Part shown: positions 15,824-24,749 of the stretch, in pieces
How positions within the stretch are numbered: the first letter of the stretch is position 1
Layout: the number at the start of each line of letters is the position of its first letter
DNA from: Actinoplanes subtropicus
GTDB taxonomy: Bacteria > Actinomycetota > Actinomycetes > Mycobacteriales > Micromonosporaceae
Reading direction: 5' to 3'
DNA length: 64,000 bases
Assembly (NCBI RefSeq): GCF_000721705.1
Contig: NZ_JOJL01000001.1
Coordinates: forward strand, 391,312 to 455,311
Made by a program: the position numbers and the translations under genes
The notes under the pieces: model-generated
Told to the model about the DNA's origin: nothing
Databases searched by the model: none
What the model saw: only the letters and a program-made list of their open reading frames with translations

Positions 15824-16404
15824 CCGACGCGCTCTGGTATTTCGCCCGCGGCTCCGGGGTCGTCGCGCTGGTGCTGCTCACGATCGTGGTGGTGCTCGGC
15901 ATCGGCTCCCGCTCGGGCCGATCGGTCTTCGGCCTCCCGCGGTTCGCCGTCTCCCTGCTGCACCGCAACGCGGCCCTGCTCGCGGTGGTCTTCCTGGCCG
16001 GGCACGTCATCGGCCTGCTCTTCGACTCGTACGCCCAATTGCGTCTTTTTGATCTTGTTGTGCCGTTCGTGGGGAAGTATCGGCCGCTCTGGGAGGGGCT
16101 CGGCACGGTCGGCTTCGACCTGCTGGTCGCGATCGTGGTGACCAGCCTGCTGCGGAACCGGCTGGGCGCCGGGGTCTGGCGGGCCGTGCACTGGCTGGCC
16201 TATCTCTGCTGGCCGGTCGCCCTGCTGCACGGGCTCGGCACCGGCACCGACCGCGGCACCTGGTGGCTCTGGACGATCTCGCTGACCTGCGCGGGCGCCG
16301 TGGTCGCCGCCGTCGGCTGGCGCGTCTCGCCGGCCTTCGCCCGCTTCCCCGCCCGCGCCGAGCGCCGCGTCGCGCCCCGACTCCTCGAGGAGGCTTCCCG
16401 ATGA
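15820..16404 (+). CDS. Ferric-reductase-like transmembrane (heme) protein
   Basis: 194 residues with about six membrane helices. Paired histidines for heme lie in SLLHRNAALL, LAGHVIGLL, RAVHWLAYL and VALLHGLGTGTD, as in the ferric reductase-like domain (YedZ/NOX-like). It lacks the FAD/NADPH module; the NuoF-like protein and ferredoxin encoded next probably feed it electrons. GTG start overlaps the apbE stop; its own stop overlaps the next start. Confidence 0.9.
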   Translation: MTDALWYFARGSGVVALVLLTIVVVLGIGSRSGRSVFGLPRFAVSLLHRNAALLAVVFLAGHVIGLLFDSYAQLRLFDLVVPFVGKYRPLWEGLGTVGFDLLVAIVVTSLLRNRLGAGVWRAVHWLAYLCWPVALLHGLGTGTDRGTWWLWTISLTCAGAVVAAVGWRVSPAFARFPARAERRVAPRLLEEASR

Positions 16405-17573
16405 ACAGCGTGCTCGCAGCACAGACGCTGCTGACCGCCGGCGACGGCGGTCTCGACGACCACCTTTCCCGGTACGGCCGACTGCCGTCGCTGGACGGCA
16501 GCCAGATCGTCGGGCTGGCCCGGGACGCGGAGCTGACCGGCCGGGGCGGCGGCGGCTTCCCGATGTGGCGCAAGCTCGCCGCGGTCGCCGCCGCCGGCAC
16601 CCCGGCCGTGGTGATCGCGAACGGCGCCGAGGGGGAGCCGGTCAGCGGCAAGGACCGCCTGCTGCTCACCCGCAAGCCGCACCTGGTGCTCGACGGCCTG
16701 CACCTGGTCGCGCTCGCGACCGGCGCTCGCGCCGCCCACCTGTACGCGCCGGCCGCGCTGCTGCCCCGGCTGCGCGAGTCGCTGGCCGCCCGCGGGCGCG
16801 CCGGCCTCGACAAGCTGCCGGTCACCCTGACCGCAGCCCCGGACGCCTTCGTCTCCGGCGAGGAGTCGGCGGTGGCGTCCGCGATCGCCGGGCGCGGCGC
16901 GGTGCCGGCCGACAAGCGGGTCCGGCTGGTCGAGACCGGCACCCTGGTGCAGAACGTGGAGACGCTGGCCCACCTCGCGCTGATCGCCCGGTACGGCGCC
17001 GGCTGGTTCCTCTCGTCCGGCACGTTCCTGGCCACGGTCAGCGGCGCGGTGGCCCGGCCGAGCGTGGTCGAGGCCCGCTACGGCGTGCCGCTCGGCGACC
17101 TGATCGGGGCGGCCGGCGGCGCCACCGAGAACCTGCGGGCGGTGCTGGTCGGCGGCTACCACGGCGGCTGGGTGCCGGCCGATCCGGCGCTGCCGGTGAC
17201 CCGGGAGGCGCTGGCCCCGTTCGGGGCGGCGCCCGGCGCCGGGGTGGTGGTCGCGCTGCCCGCGCACGCCTGCGGGCTGGTCGAGACCGCCAAGATCACC
17301 CAGTACCTGGCCGGTCAGGTGGCCGGGCAGTGCGGGCCGTGCGTGAACGGCCTGCCCCGGATCGCCGGCACGCTCGCCGACCTGGCCGCGGGCCGTCCTC
17401 GGCCGGGGCTGCCGGGGGAGGCCGCCCGGCTGGCGGCGCTGGTCACCGGGCGCGGCGCCTGCCGGCACCCGGACGGCACGGCCCGGCTGGTGCTCAGCGC
17501 GATGCGGGCCTTCGAAGCAGACGTCGCGGCTCACCTGAACGGGCGCTGCCTGGCCACGGGAGGGCGGCTGTGA
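16401..17573 (+). CDS. NuoF-like NADH-binding flavoprotein
   Basis: 390 residues with strong similarity to the 51-kDa (NuoF) subunit: GRGGGGFPMWRKLAAV (NADH/FMN binding), ANGAEGEPVSGKDRLLL, YVxGEES-like VSGEESAVASAI, VQNVETLAHLA, an SLBB-like middle, and a C-terminal iron-sulfur segment GQCGPCVNGLP ... RGACRHPDG. GAGGAGG (16388-16394) precedes the ATG. It probably oxidises NAD(P)H and passes electrons to the ferredoxin and the membrane heme protein. It is a stand-alone electron-transfer unit, not part of complex I. Confidence 0.9.
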   Translation: MNSVLAAQTLLTAGDGGLDDHLSRYGRLPSLDGSQIVGLARDAELTGRGGGGFPMWRKLAAVAAAGTPAVVIANGAEGEPVSGKDRLLLTRKPHLVLDGLHLVALATGARAAHLYAPAALLPRLRESLAARGRAGLDKLPVTLTAAPDAFVSGEESAVASAIAGRGAVPADKRVRLVETGTLVQNVETLAHLALIARYGAGWFLSSGTFLATVSGAVARPSVVEARYGVPLGDLIGAAGGATENLRAVLVGGYHGGWVPADPALPVTREALAPFGAAPGAGVVVALPAHACGLVETAKITQYLAGQVAGQCGPCVNGLPRIAGTLADLAAGRPRPGLPGEAARLAALVTGRGACRHPDGTARLVLSAMRAFEADVAAHLNGRCLATGGRL

Positions 17574-17779
17574 CCCGCTTGCACATCGACTGGACCGCCT
17601 GCGACGGGCGCGGCCTGTGCACCGAGCTGCTCGAGGAGATGCTGGTCGAGGACGAGTGGGGCTACCCGGTCTCGCGCGACGGCACCACCGAGCCGGTGGT
17701 GCCGCCGCCACTGGAGGACGCGGCGAAACGGGCGGTCGACCGTTGCCCGATGCTCGCCCTGAAACTGGTGCGTCGCTGA
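17570..17779 (+). CDS. Single-cluster ferredoxin
   Basis: 69 residues. Cysteine pattern WTACDGRGLC then, about 42 residues on, RCPMLAL: a C-x5-C...CP arrangement typical of actinobacterial 3Fe-4S ferredoxins in which the second cysteine of the usual motif is replaced. GTG overlaps the NuoF-like stop. Last gene of the operon; it probably carries electrons between the NuoF-like protein and the membrane heme protein. Confidence 0.9.
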   Translation: MTRLHIDWTACDGRGLCTELLEEMLVEDEWGYPVSRDGTTEPVVPPPLEDAAKRAVDRCPMLALKLVRR

Positions 17780-17989
17780 GCGGACGAAACTCGGCCGTTG
17801 TCTCTTTCGTCGTCCCTGTTGCGCCGGCATCTTGCCCGGATTTCAGCCGAAAAATGCGTTCCGCCGGTATCGCAGAAATATGCCGGTTAGATTACGGATG
17901 GCGCGGCCTCATGGCTGACCTCCGTCAGGCATCCGCCGCGCTGAAAAGCCGGACTTTTCCGGCACCCCGAACCGCCCTCAGGTGCGGTA

Positions 17990-18070
17990 CCCGAACAGGC
18001 AAACCCGCGGCAACGCGGCGACGCAAAGCCAGGGGCCTCCCCGACGGAGGTAGCCCAGCCGCCGAAGGAG
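17990..18070 (+). promoter_or_regulatory. Cyclic di-GMP-I (GEMM-I) riboswitch
   Basis: Conserved aptamer elements appear in order: AGGCAAACC (17997 on), a stem CGCG-GCAA-CGCG closed by a GNRA tetraloop, GACGCAAAGCC, GGGGCC, then GGTAGCCCAGCCGCCGAA closing the structure. The 3' end of the aptamer runs into GAAGGAGA, the ribosome binding site of the next gene, so control is probably at translation. A short perfect hairpin GCCGGA-CTTT-TCCGGC lies just upstream (17948-17963). The 300-base gap 17780-18081 holds nothing else I can identify. Confidence 0.88.
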
Positions 18071-18081
18071 ACAGAACAGAC

Positions 18082-20196
18082 ATGCGCTATCGAGAAGCCC
18101 ATGCGGCCACGAGCGGCTCGGTTCCGTTCACGCCGCGTGGCAGGAAGCCGGCGCGAACGGTCCTGGCGACCGCCATAGCCGGCGCAATCGGCCTCGTGCC
18201 GGCGGTGATGGTCTCATCACCGGCCTTCGCCGCGACCTCCAGCTCCGACGTCACGCTCGCAGCCGGTGGTGGCGCAGGCATCACCCCGACCGAGGCTCAG
18301 TCCGCCACCTTGACGCTGACCTGGGTTCCGGCCACGGCGCCGGCCACGAACCTCACGTGGAGCACCGCGGATGCCACGGCGACGGCCGGATCCGACTACA
18401 CCGCAGTCAAGGCGCAGCCCATCAGCTTCACCGGCGGTGGCGCCGGCGCCACGGCGACACTGAACGTGTCGACACTGGCCGACACCCTCTACGAGGGCGC
18501 GGAAACGTTCAAGGTCAACGTCTACGACCCGAACAACGCCACGCCCATCGCCACGCAGACCGTCACGATCACCGACAGCCAGTCGGCTCCGGACGTGGCC
18601 GTCACGCCGGCTTCGGTGACAGAGGGCAACAACGGTTGGCACTCGCAGACGTTCACGCTGACCATGACACCCGCCTCGCAGGCAGTTCAGGCGGTGCACT
18701 GGGCAGCGGTCGACACCGGATCGGCCGTTGACGGCACGGACTTCAAGGCCGCCAGCGGCGACGTCACCTTCGCCTCCGGCGAGACGACGAAGACCTTCAC
18801 CGTCGACATCAACGGCGACAAGACCTACGACGGTGCGGACGAGACCTTCGACATCGGGATCACCGCGATCAACCGGCCCGGCACCTCGACGATGAGTGAC
18901 GTCACGTCGACGAACCAGCCGTTCACGACCACGATCACGGACGACGACGCGAAGCCGACCTACAGCGTGCCGAACATCAACGCGACGGCCGGTGCCGCCG
19001 CGTCCGCGGCGCTCGTTGCGATCAAGCTGTCGAACCCGACCGATCTGCCCGTCGCCTTCGCTCTCACGAGCTCGCCCGGCACCGCGGCGAACAATACCGA
19101 ATTCAGCCTGCCGGCCCAGACCGTCACCATCCCGGCGGGCAGCGACACCGGCTACGGCGTCTTGCTGATCAACGGGACCACGGTCTTCGGGCCCACCAAG
19201 AGCGCGACGATCATCGCCACGCCGGGAAGCAACAAGTCTGAACTGGCCGGCGCCGGCGCGACCGCGGCGAACGCCACGCTGACGATCGCCAACGGCGCCA
19301 CGGCGCCGGTCATCACCATCAGCCCGGACAAGGTCGCCCCGGGCGACTCGGTCCACGTGATCGCGACCGTCACCGGCAGCTCGTCGGCCGACACTCCGGT
19401 CAACTTCACGTTCGCCGGTGGCTCGGTCAACGGCAGCAAGGCGGCCTCGCCGAGCGACTTCAGCGGGCCGACGACCACGTCGATCACCATTCCGGCCAAC
19501 ACGGCGAGTGGCACGACGTACGACCTCGGTGCCCTGACGACGACCAAGCCGACCACCTCGCAGCCCGACAAGACGATCCTCGTCTCCGGCGTGGCCTTCG
19601 GCGGCGGCGCGACCGTCAAGAACAGCGTCATCACCATCACGGCCGGCAGTGGCACGCCCACTCCGGGCTCGCTGACCATCAGCGCGCCGAGCAACGTGCA
19701 GGGTGCGGTGGCTGTGCCGGTCACCGGCATGGCGGCGGCGAGCACGGCGGTCGAGCTGTGGGGCGCCCCGGTCGGCGGCGGCGACATGGCGAAGCTGCAG
19801 ACCACCACCAGCGACGCGAAGGGCAGCTACGCCTTCTCCCGCTGGATCGGCATGGGCTACAAGTTCAGCGTCCACTCGGGCAGCGACACGTCCAAGGTCG
19901 TCACCGTGACGGTCACCCAGGTTCCGGTCTTCGTGGCCTCCACCACGAAGGGCATGGCGAGCTTCGCCGTGCAGGGCAACCCGCGGGCGGCCGGCCAGAC
20001 CGTCATCGTGCAGCGCTACCTGGGCGGGAAGTGGGCCAACGTCGCCCGCGGCCTGACCGGCAGCAACAACCAGTGGCGGGGCGCCGTGAAGATCGCTTCG
20101 GGCACCATGGTCGCGGTCCGGGCGTTCGTCGCCGGCGACACGACCTCGGGCATCATGGGCGGCTACTCGGACATCAAGCGATTCAAGATCAAGTAG
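18082..20196 (+). CDS. Secreted Calx-beta domain protein under c-di-GMP control
   Basis: 704 residues from ATG 18082 with GAAGGAGA upstream. A long signal peptide ends near residue 50 (SSPAFAA). Two clear Calx-beta domains follow: ATAGSDYTAV...DTLYEGAETFKVNVYD...VTITD, and SAVDGTDFKAASGDVTFASGE...YDGADETFDIGI...TTITDDD; a third, weaker one follows. The Asp/Glu-rich loops suggest Ca2+ binding. The last 110 residues (VIVQRYLGGKWANVARG ... SDIKRFKIK) resemble a C-terminal surface-domain repeat. No LPXTG or membrane anchor, so it is secreted or loosely wall-bound. An adhesion or matrix role fits its riboswitch. Confidence 0.88.
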   Translation: MRYREAHAATSGSVPFTPRGRKPARTVLATAIAGAIGLVPAVMVSSPAFAATSSSDVTLAAGGGAGITPTEAQSATLTLTWVPATAPATNLTWSTADATATAGSDYTAVKAQPISFTGGGAGATATLNVSTLADTLYEGAETFKVNVYDPNNATPIATQTVTITDSQSAPDVAVTPASVTEGNNGWHSQTFTLTMTPASQAVQAVHWAAVDTGSAVDGTDFKAASGDVTFASGETTKTFTVDINGDKTYDGADETFDIGITAINRPGTSTMSDVTSTNQPFTTTITDDDAKPTYSVPNINATAGAAASAALVAIKLSNPTDLPVAFALTSSPGTAANNTEFSLPAQTVTIPAGSDTGYGVLLINGTTVFGPTKSATIIATPGSNKSELAGAGATAANATLTIANGATAPVITISPDKVAPGDSVHVIATVTGSSSADTPVNFTFAGGSVNGSKAASPSDFSGPTTTSITIPANTASGTTYDLGALTTTKPTTSQPDKTILVSGVAFGGGATVKNSVITITAGSGTPTPGSLTISAPSNVQGAVAVPVTGMAAASTAVELWGAPVGGGDMAKLQTTTSDAKGSYAFSRWIGMGYKFSVHSGSDTSKVVTVTVTQVPVFVASTTKGMASFAVQGNPRAAGQTVIVQRYLGGKWANVARGLTGSNNQWRGAVKIASGTMVAVRAFVAGDTTSGIMGGYSDIKRFKIK

Positions 20197-20216
20197 TCAC
20201 CATCTGACGGAACGAA

Positions 20217-20245
20217 GGCGGGGGCGGCCACTGGCCGCCCCCGCC
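20217..20245. terminator. Bidirectional terminator hairpin
   Basis: GGCGGGGGCGGCCA (20217-20230) is the exact reverse complement of TGGCCGCCCCCGCC (20232-20245). It sits between convergent genes ending at 20196 and 20263. There is no strong T-run, as usual in high-GC actinomycetes. Confidence 0.8.
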
Positions 20246-20262
20246 GCACTTTGCTCAGCGAA

Positions 20263-22233
20263 TCAGTCGACCTCGGCGACCGCCTGAGCGAACTGCGCCG
20301 AGTAGAGCCGGGCGTACGCGCCGTCGGCCGCGATCAGCTCGTGGTGCGTGCCCTGCTCGACGATCTGCCCGTGCTCCATCACCAGGATCACGTCGGCGTC
20401 CCGGATGGTGGAGAGCCGGTGCGCGATGACGAAGCTGGTCCGGCCCGCGCGCAGCGTGTTCATCGCCCGCTGGATCAGCACCTCGGTCCGGGTGTCGACC
20501 GAGCTGGTCGCCTCGTCCAGGATCAGGATGCTCGGCTCGGCCAGGAACGCCCGGGCGATGGTGATCAGCTGCTTCTGCCCGGCGCTGACGTTCGAGCCCT
20601 CCTCGTCGATCACCGTCTCGTAGCCGTCCGGCAGCGCCCGGACGAAGTGGTCGACATGCGCCGCCTCGGCCGCGGCCTGCACCTTCGCCATGTCGAAGGA
20701 GTCCGCACCGTACGCGATGTTCTCCGCGATGGTCCCGCCGAACAGCCAGGTGTCCTGCAGCACCATGCCGATCTGCTCGCGCAGTTCCTCCCGCGGCATC
20801 TCGTTGATGTCCACCCCGTCCAGCGTGATCCGGCCGGAGTCGACGTCGTAGAACCGCATGATCAGGTTGACCAGCGTGGTCTTGCCGGCGCCGGTCGGCC
20901 CGACGATCGCCACCGTCTGGCCGGGCTCGACCGCCAGCGACAGGTTGTCGATCAGCGGCTTGTCCGGCAGGTAGCGGAACGACACGTCCTCGAAGGCGAC
21001 CCGGCCCTCGACGTGGTGCATGTCCCTCGACGGCGGCTCGGGCGACTGCTCGGGCGCGTCCAGCAGGGCGAACACCCGCTCGGCCGAGGCCACGCCGGAC
21101 TGGATCAGGTTGGCCATCGAGGCGACCTGGGTCAGCGGCTGGCTGAACTGCCGGGAGTACTGGATGAACGCCTGCACCTCGCCGAGCGACAGGTTGCCGG
21201 AGGCCACCTGCAGGCCGCCGACGACCGCCACCAGCACGTAGTTCAGGTTGCTGATGAACATCATGGACGGCTGGATCAGGCCGGAGATGAACTGCGCCTT
21301 GAAGCTCGACGCGTACAGCTTGTTGTTGTGCTCCTCGAAGGTGGCCCGGGCCTCGTCCTGCCGGCCGAAGACCTTGACCAGCGAGTGGCCGGTGAACATC
21401 TCCTCGATGTGCCCGTTGAGCTTGCCGGTCGTCTTCCACTGGGCGACGAAGTTGGGCTGCGAGCGCTTGCCGATGAAGGTGGTCACGAAGATCGACACCG
21501 GCACCGTGATCAGCGCGATCAGGGCCAGCAGCCACGAGATCCAGAACATGAACCCGAGCACGCCGACGATCATCAGCAGCGCCGTGATCAGCTGGGCGAA
21601 CGTCTGCTGCAGCGTCTGCGCGATGTTGTCGGTGTCGTTGGTGGCCCGGCTCAGCACCTCGCCGCGCGGCTGCTGGTCGAAGTACGACAGCGGCAGCCGG
21701 GACAGTTTCGCCTCGACGTCCTGCCGCAGCTTGAAGACCGCCTTCTGCACCACGGTCGCGGTGATCCGGCCCTGGAAGACGCCGAACAGCCAGGCACACA
21801 GGTAGACGACCGCTACCCAGCCGAGCAGGTGCAGCAGCTTGTCGAAGTCGATGCCCACGCCCGGCACGAAGTTGATCGAGGAGAGCAGGTCGGCCCGGGT
21901 GTTCTCGCCGTGCGCACGCAGCTGGTCGATGACCTGCTGCTTGGTGGTGCCGGCCGGCAACGACGACAGCGACTTGCCGATGAAGCCGGAGAAGATGATG
22001 TCGGTGGCGTGGCCGAGCAGGCGCGGGCCGGACACGGAGAGCGCGACGCTGCAGATGCCGAACAGCAGCACCAGGGCGACCAGGGCGCGCTGCGGCTTGA
22101 GCAGGCCGAGCAGGCGCTTGGTGGAGCCCTTGAAGTCGTTGAGCTTCTCCGGTGGCGCCCCACCCATCATCATCCGGGCGGCAGGCGGCCCCATCGGCCT
22201 GGGCCCGGCGGCGGCGCGATTGGGCGCGGTCAT
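20263..22233 (-). CDS. ABC multidrug exporter half-transporter (canonical ATP site)
   Basis: 656 residues from ATG 22233, which has GGAGG eight bases upstream; an upstream in-frame start at 22254 lacks one. Six-helix exporter domain, then Walker A GPTGAGKTTL, signature NVSAGQKQL and Walker B ILILDEATSSVD with the catalytic Glu. It follows a sister half-transporter by 58 bases; together they match heterodimeric ABCB-type exporters. Likely role: drug or lipid export, controlled by the TetR upstream. Confidence 0.92.
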   Translation of the reverse strand: MTAPNRAAAGPRPMGPPAARMMMGGAPPEKLNDFKGSTKRLLGLLKPQRALVALVLLFGICSVALSVSGPRLLGHATDIIFSGFIGKSLSSLPAGTTKQQVIDQLRAHGENTRADLLSSINFVPGVGIDFDKLLHLLGWVAVVYLCAWLFGVFQGRITATVVQKAVFKLRQDVEAKLSRLPLSYFDQQPRGEVLSRATNDTDNIAQTLQQTFAQLITALLMIVGVLGFMFWISWLLALIALITVPVSIFVTTFIGKRSQPNFVAQWKTTGKLNGHIEEMFTGHSLVKVFGRQDEARATFEEHNNKLYASSFKAQFISGLIQPSMMFISNLNYVLVAVVGGLQVASGNLSLGEVQAFIQYSRQFSQPLTQVASMANLIQSGVASAERVFALLDAPEQSPEPPSRDMHHVEGRVAFEDVSFRYLPDKPLIDNLSLAVEPGQTVAIVGPTGAGKTTLVNLIMRFYDVDSGRITLDGVDINEMPREELREQIGMVLQDTWLFGGTIAENIAYGADSFDMAKVQAAAEAAHVDHFVRALPDGYETVIDEEGSNVSAGQKQLITIARAFLAEPSILILDEATSSVDTRTEVLIQRAMNTLRAGRTSFVIAHRLSTIRDADVILVMEHGQIVEQGTHHELIAADGAYARLYSAQFAQAVAEVD

Positions 22234-22291
22234 ACTCTGCCTCCAAAAGACCAAGACACCTTTACGCGATCACGACACTCGCTTCGCTCGG

Positions 22292-24028
22292 TCATGCCGC
22301 GGCCTCCTGCTCGGTGAGCTGGGATAGGACGATTTCGCGGTACGTGGTGTTGGTGTCCATGAGTTCGGAATGTGTGCCGACGCCGACGACGCGGCCCTCG
22401 TCGAGCACGACGATCCGGTCGGCGTCGCGGATGGTGCTCACCCGCTGGGCCACCACGACCACGGTCGCGTCCGCCACGTGGGCGGTCAGCGCGGCCCGCA
22501 GCGCCGCGTCGGTGGCGTAGTCGAGCGCCGAGAACGAGTCGTCGAAGAGGTAGATCTCCGGCCGGGCCACGAGGAGCCGGGCGATCGCCAGCCGCTGCCG
22601 CTGGCCGCCCGAGACGTTCGTGCCGCCCTGGGCGATCTTCGCGTCCAGCCCGCCCTCCATCCGCTCGACGAAGTCGCGGGCCTGGGCGATCTCCAGGGCC
22701 TCCCACAGCTGCTCGTCGGTCGCCTCCGGGTTGCCGTAGCGCAGGTTGCTGGCCACGGTGCCGGTGAACAGATACGGCTTCTGCGGGACCAGGCCGACCG
22801 TACGGGAAAGAAGTTTTTCGTCCAGGTCCCGCACGTCGACGCCGTCGACCAGCACCTGGCCCTCGGTCGCGTCGAACAGCCGCGGTACCAGGTTGAGCAG
22901 CGTGGTCTTGCCGCTGCCGGTACTGCCGATGATCGCCGTGACCTCGCGCGGCCGGGCGGTGAGATCGATGTCGCAGACCACCGGCGCGTCGGCGCCGGGG
23001 TAGCGGAAGCCCACCCCGCGCATCTCCAGGACGCCGTGCCGACTCAGCGTGGTGACCGGGGCGAGCGGCGGCTCGACGCTCGACTCCGTGGTGAGCACCT
23101 CCTCGATCCGCTCGGCGCAGACCTCGGCCCGCGGGATCATCACGAACATGAAGGTCGCCATCATGATCGACATGAGGATCTGCATGAGGTAGCTGAGGAA
23201 CGCGGTGAGCGCGCCGACCTGCATGTGGTTGCTGTCGATCCGGTGGCCGCCGAACCACAGCACCGCGACGCTGGACAGGTTCACGATCAGCATCACGGTC
23301 GGGAACATCAGCGCCATCAGCTTTCCGGCCCGCAGCGAGACGTCGGTGAGATCGTCGTTCGCGGTGGTGAAGCGGGCCTTCTCGCGGTCGTCGCGGACGA
23401 ACGCGCGGATCACCCGGATGCCGGTGATCTGCTCGCGCATCACCTGGTTGACCCGGTCGATGCGCACCTGCATCTTGCGGAACAGCGGCCGCATGAAGGT
23501 GATGATCACGCCGACGGTGAGGATCAGGATCGGCACGATCACCAGCAGCATCGAGGAGAGCGGCACGTCCTGGCGCAGCGCCAGCACCACGCCGCCGACG
23601 CACATGATCGGCGCCGACACCATCAGCGTGAAGGTGAGCAGTACCAGCATCTGCACCTGCTGCACGTCATTGGTGGTGCGGGTGATCAGCGACGGTGCGC
23701 CGAACTGGCCCACCTCCCGGGCCGAGAAGTCCTGAACCCGGGAAAAGATCGAATTGCGTACGTCGCGGCCGACCGCCATCGCGGTGCGGGCGCCGAAATA
23801 CACGGCCACGATCTGCGCCGCGATCTGCAACACGGTGATGCCCAGCATGCCCGCGCCGACCCGCATGACGTAGTTGGTGTCGCCCTTGATCACGCCGTTG
23901 TCGATGATGTCGGCGTTGAGCGTGGGCAGGTAAAGGGTGGCCAGGGTCTGAAGGAACTGGAAGAGCACGACCAGGACGATCGCGCCCTTGTACGGCCGGA
24001 GATGGCCGCGGAGCAGTTGGATGAGCAC
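22292..24028 (-). CDS. ABC multidrug exporter half-transporter (degenerate ATP site)
   Basis: 578 residues with a six-helix membrane domain and an ATPase: Walker A GSTGSGKTTL, signature NVSGGQRQRLA, Walker B IYLFDDSFSALD. The catalytic Glu after Walker B is Asp, and the partner gene has the normal Glu, the pattern of heterodimers with one slow ATP site. GTG start overlaps the TetR stop by one base (TAGTG). Confidence 0.92.
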   Translation of the reverse strand: MLIQLLRGHLRPYKGAIVLVVLFQFLQTLATLYLPTLNADIIDNGVIKGDTNYVMRVGAGMLGITVLQIAAQIVAVYFGARTAMAVGRDVRNSIFSRVQDFSAREVGQFGAPSLITRTTNDVQQVQMLVLLTFTLMVSAPIMCVGGVVLALRQDVPLSSMLLVIVPILILTVGVIITFMRPLFRKMQVRIDRVNQVMREQITGIRVIRAFVRDDREKARFTTANDDLTDVSLRAGKLMALMFPTVMLIVNLSSVAVLWFGGHRIDSNHMQVGALTAFLSYLMQILMSIMMATFMFVMIPRAEVCAERIEEVLTTESSVEPPLAPVTTLSRHGVLEMRGVGFRYPGADAPVVCDIDLTARPREVTAIIGSTGSGKTTLLNLVPRLFDATEGQVLVDGVDVRDLDEKLLSRTVGLVPQKPYLFTGTVASNLRYGNPEATDEQLWEALEIAQARDFVERMEGGLDAKIAQGGTNVSGGQRQRLAIARLLVARPEIYLFDDSFSALDYATDAALRAALTAHVADATVVVVAQRVSTIRDADRIVVLDEGRVVGVGTHSELMDTNTTYREIVLSQLTEQEAAA

Positions 24029-24651
24029 TACTGAGCCCCCCGCTTGTCCTTTTCGTCTCGAATGAGAAAACCGTCTAGTAGCAGCGAGACCAGGTCGGCC
24101 CCGCGGAAGCCCTCCGGATCACCGAAGGGGCCGTACGTGTTCGCCCCGCAGAACAGCAGCAGCATCTGGGCCACCGCCTCGGGCGAGCGCCGCAACCGCG
24201 CCGCGTCCGGCTCGATCACGCCGGTCAGCGCGTTCTTGAGCCGCTCGCGGTTGATCATCATGCGGCTCTGCGCATCCGGGTCGCCGTGGCCCGCCAGGAT
24301 CAGCTTGCGCGCCGCGGTAAGCAGCTGGGCATGTTCCGCGAACCGGGTGTGCACCAGGTCGGCGGCGATCGCCAGCCGCTCGCGCAGCGGCAGCGCACGG
24401 TCGATCGCGTTCAGCCCGTCCAGGGTCACCTGCGGGTCGAGCGCCTTGATCACCGAGCACACGACCAGCGAGTTCTTGCTTTCGAAGACGCCGAAGATGG
24501 TCCCCTCGGCGACGCCGGCCGCGGCCGCGATCTGCCGCGTGCTGACCTCGAGCCCGTGCTCGTGCAGCAGCGGGATGGTCGCCGCGATCAGCGCCTCCCG
24601 GCGCTCCTCCGGCGCGAGCGCCGGCACCCGTCTACGCCTGTTCTCCACGAG
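24028..24651 (-). CDS. TetR-family repressor of the ABC exporter
   Basis: 207 residues if started at GTG 24651 (MENRRRRVPALAPEERR), with AGGGTGGG upstream; a longer frame from 24675 runs through the operator. HTH: VSTRQIAAAAGVAEGTIFGVFESKNSLVV. The C-terminal ligand domain is generic. It overlaps the exporter gene, so it is the first gene of a three-gene operon and probably represses itself and the exporter until a substrate binds. Confidence 0.9.
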   Translation of the reverse strand, partial: LVENRRRRVPALAPEERREALIAATIPLLHEHGLEVSTRQIAAAAGVAEGTIFGVFESKNSLVVCSVIKALDPQVTLDGLNAIDRALPLRERLAIAADLVHTRFAEHAQLLTAARKLILAGHGDPDAQSRMMINRERLKNALTGVIEPDAARLRRSPEAVAQMLLLFCGANTYGPFGDPEGFRGADLVSLLLDGFLIRDEKDKRGAQ

Positions 24652-24663
24652 AACCCACCCTAA

Positions 24664-24683
24664 CTGAGCGAGCACTCACTCAG
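24664..24683. promoter_or_regulatory. TetR operator palindrome
   Basis: CTGAGCGAGCACTCACTCAG reads the same on both strands except at two paired positions. It lies 13 bases before the TetR start at 24651, in the gap to the divergent GGDEF-EAL gene, a position suited to autoregulation. Confidence 0.7.
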
Positions 24684-24749
24684 CCACTGACATTTGTCAC
24701 GCCTTCCGGGAAGATTCAGCTCGCGGAGCCGCCGGCCGATAGGGCGCCC

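Noticed and set aside
20251..24034. Very long open frames on the plus strand opposite the two ABC exporter genes
   Set aside because: They are mirror frames of GC-rich coding sequence; their products are His/Arg/Asp-rich with no domains, while the minus-strand products are textbook ABC exporters.
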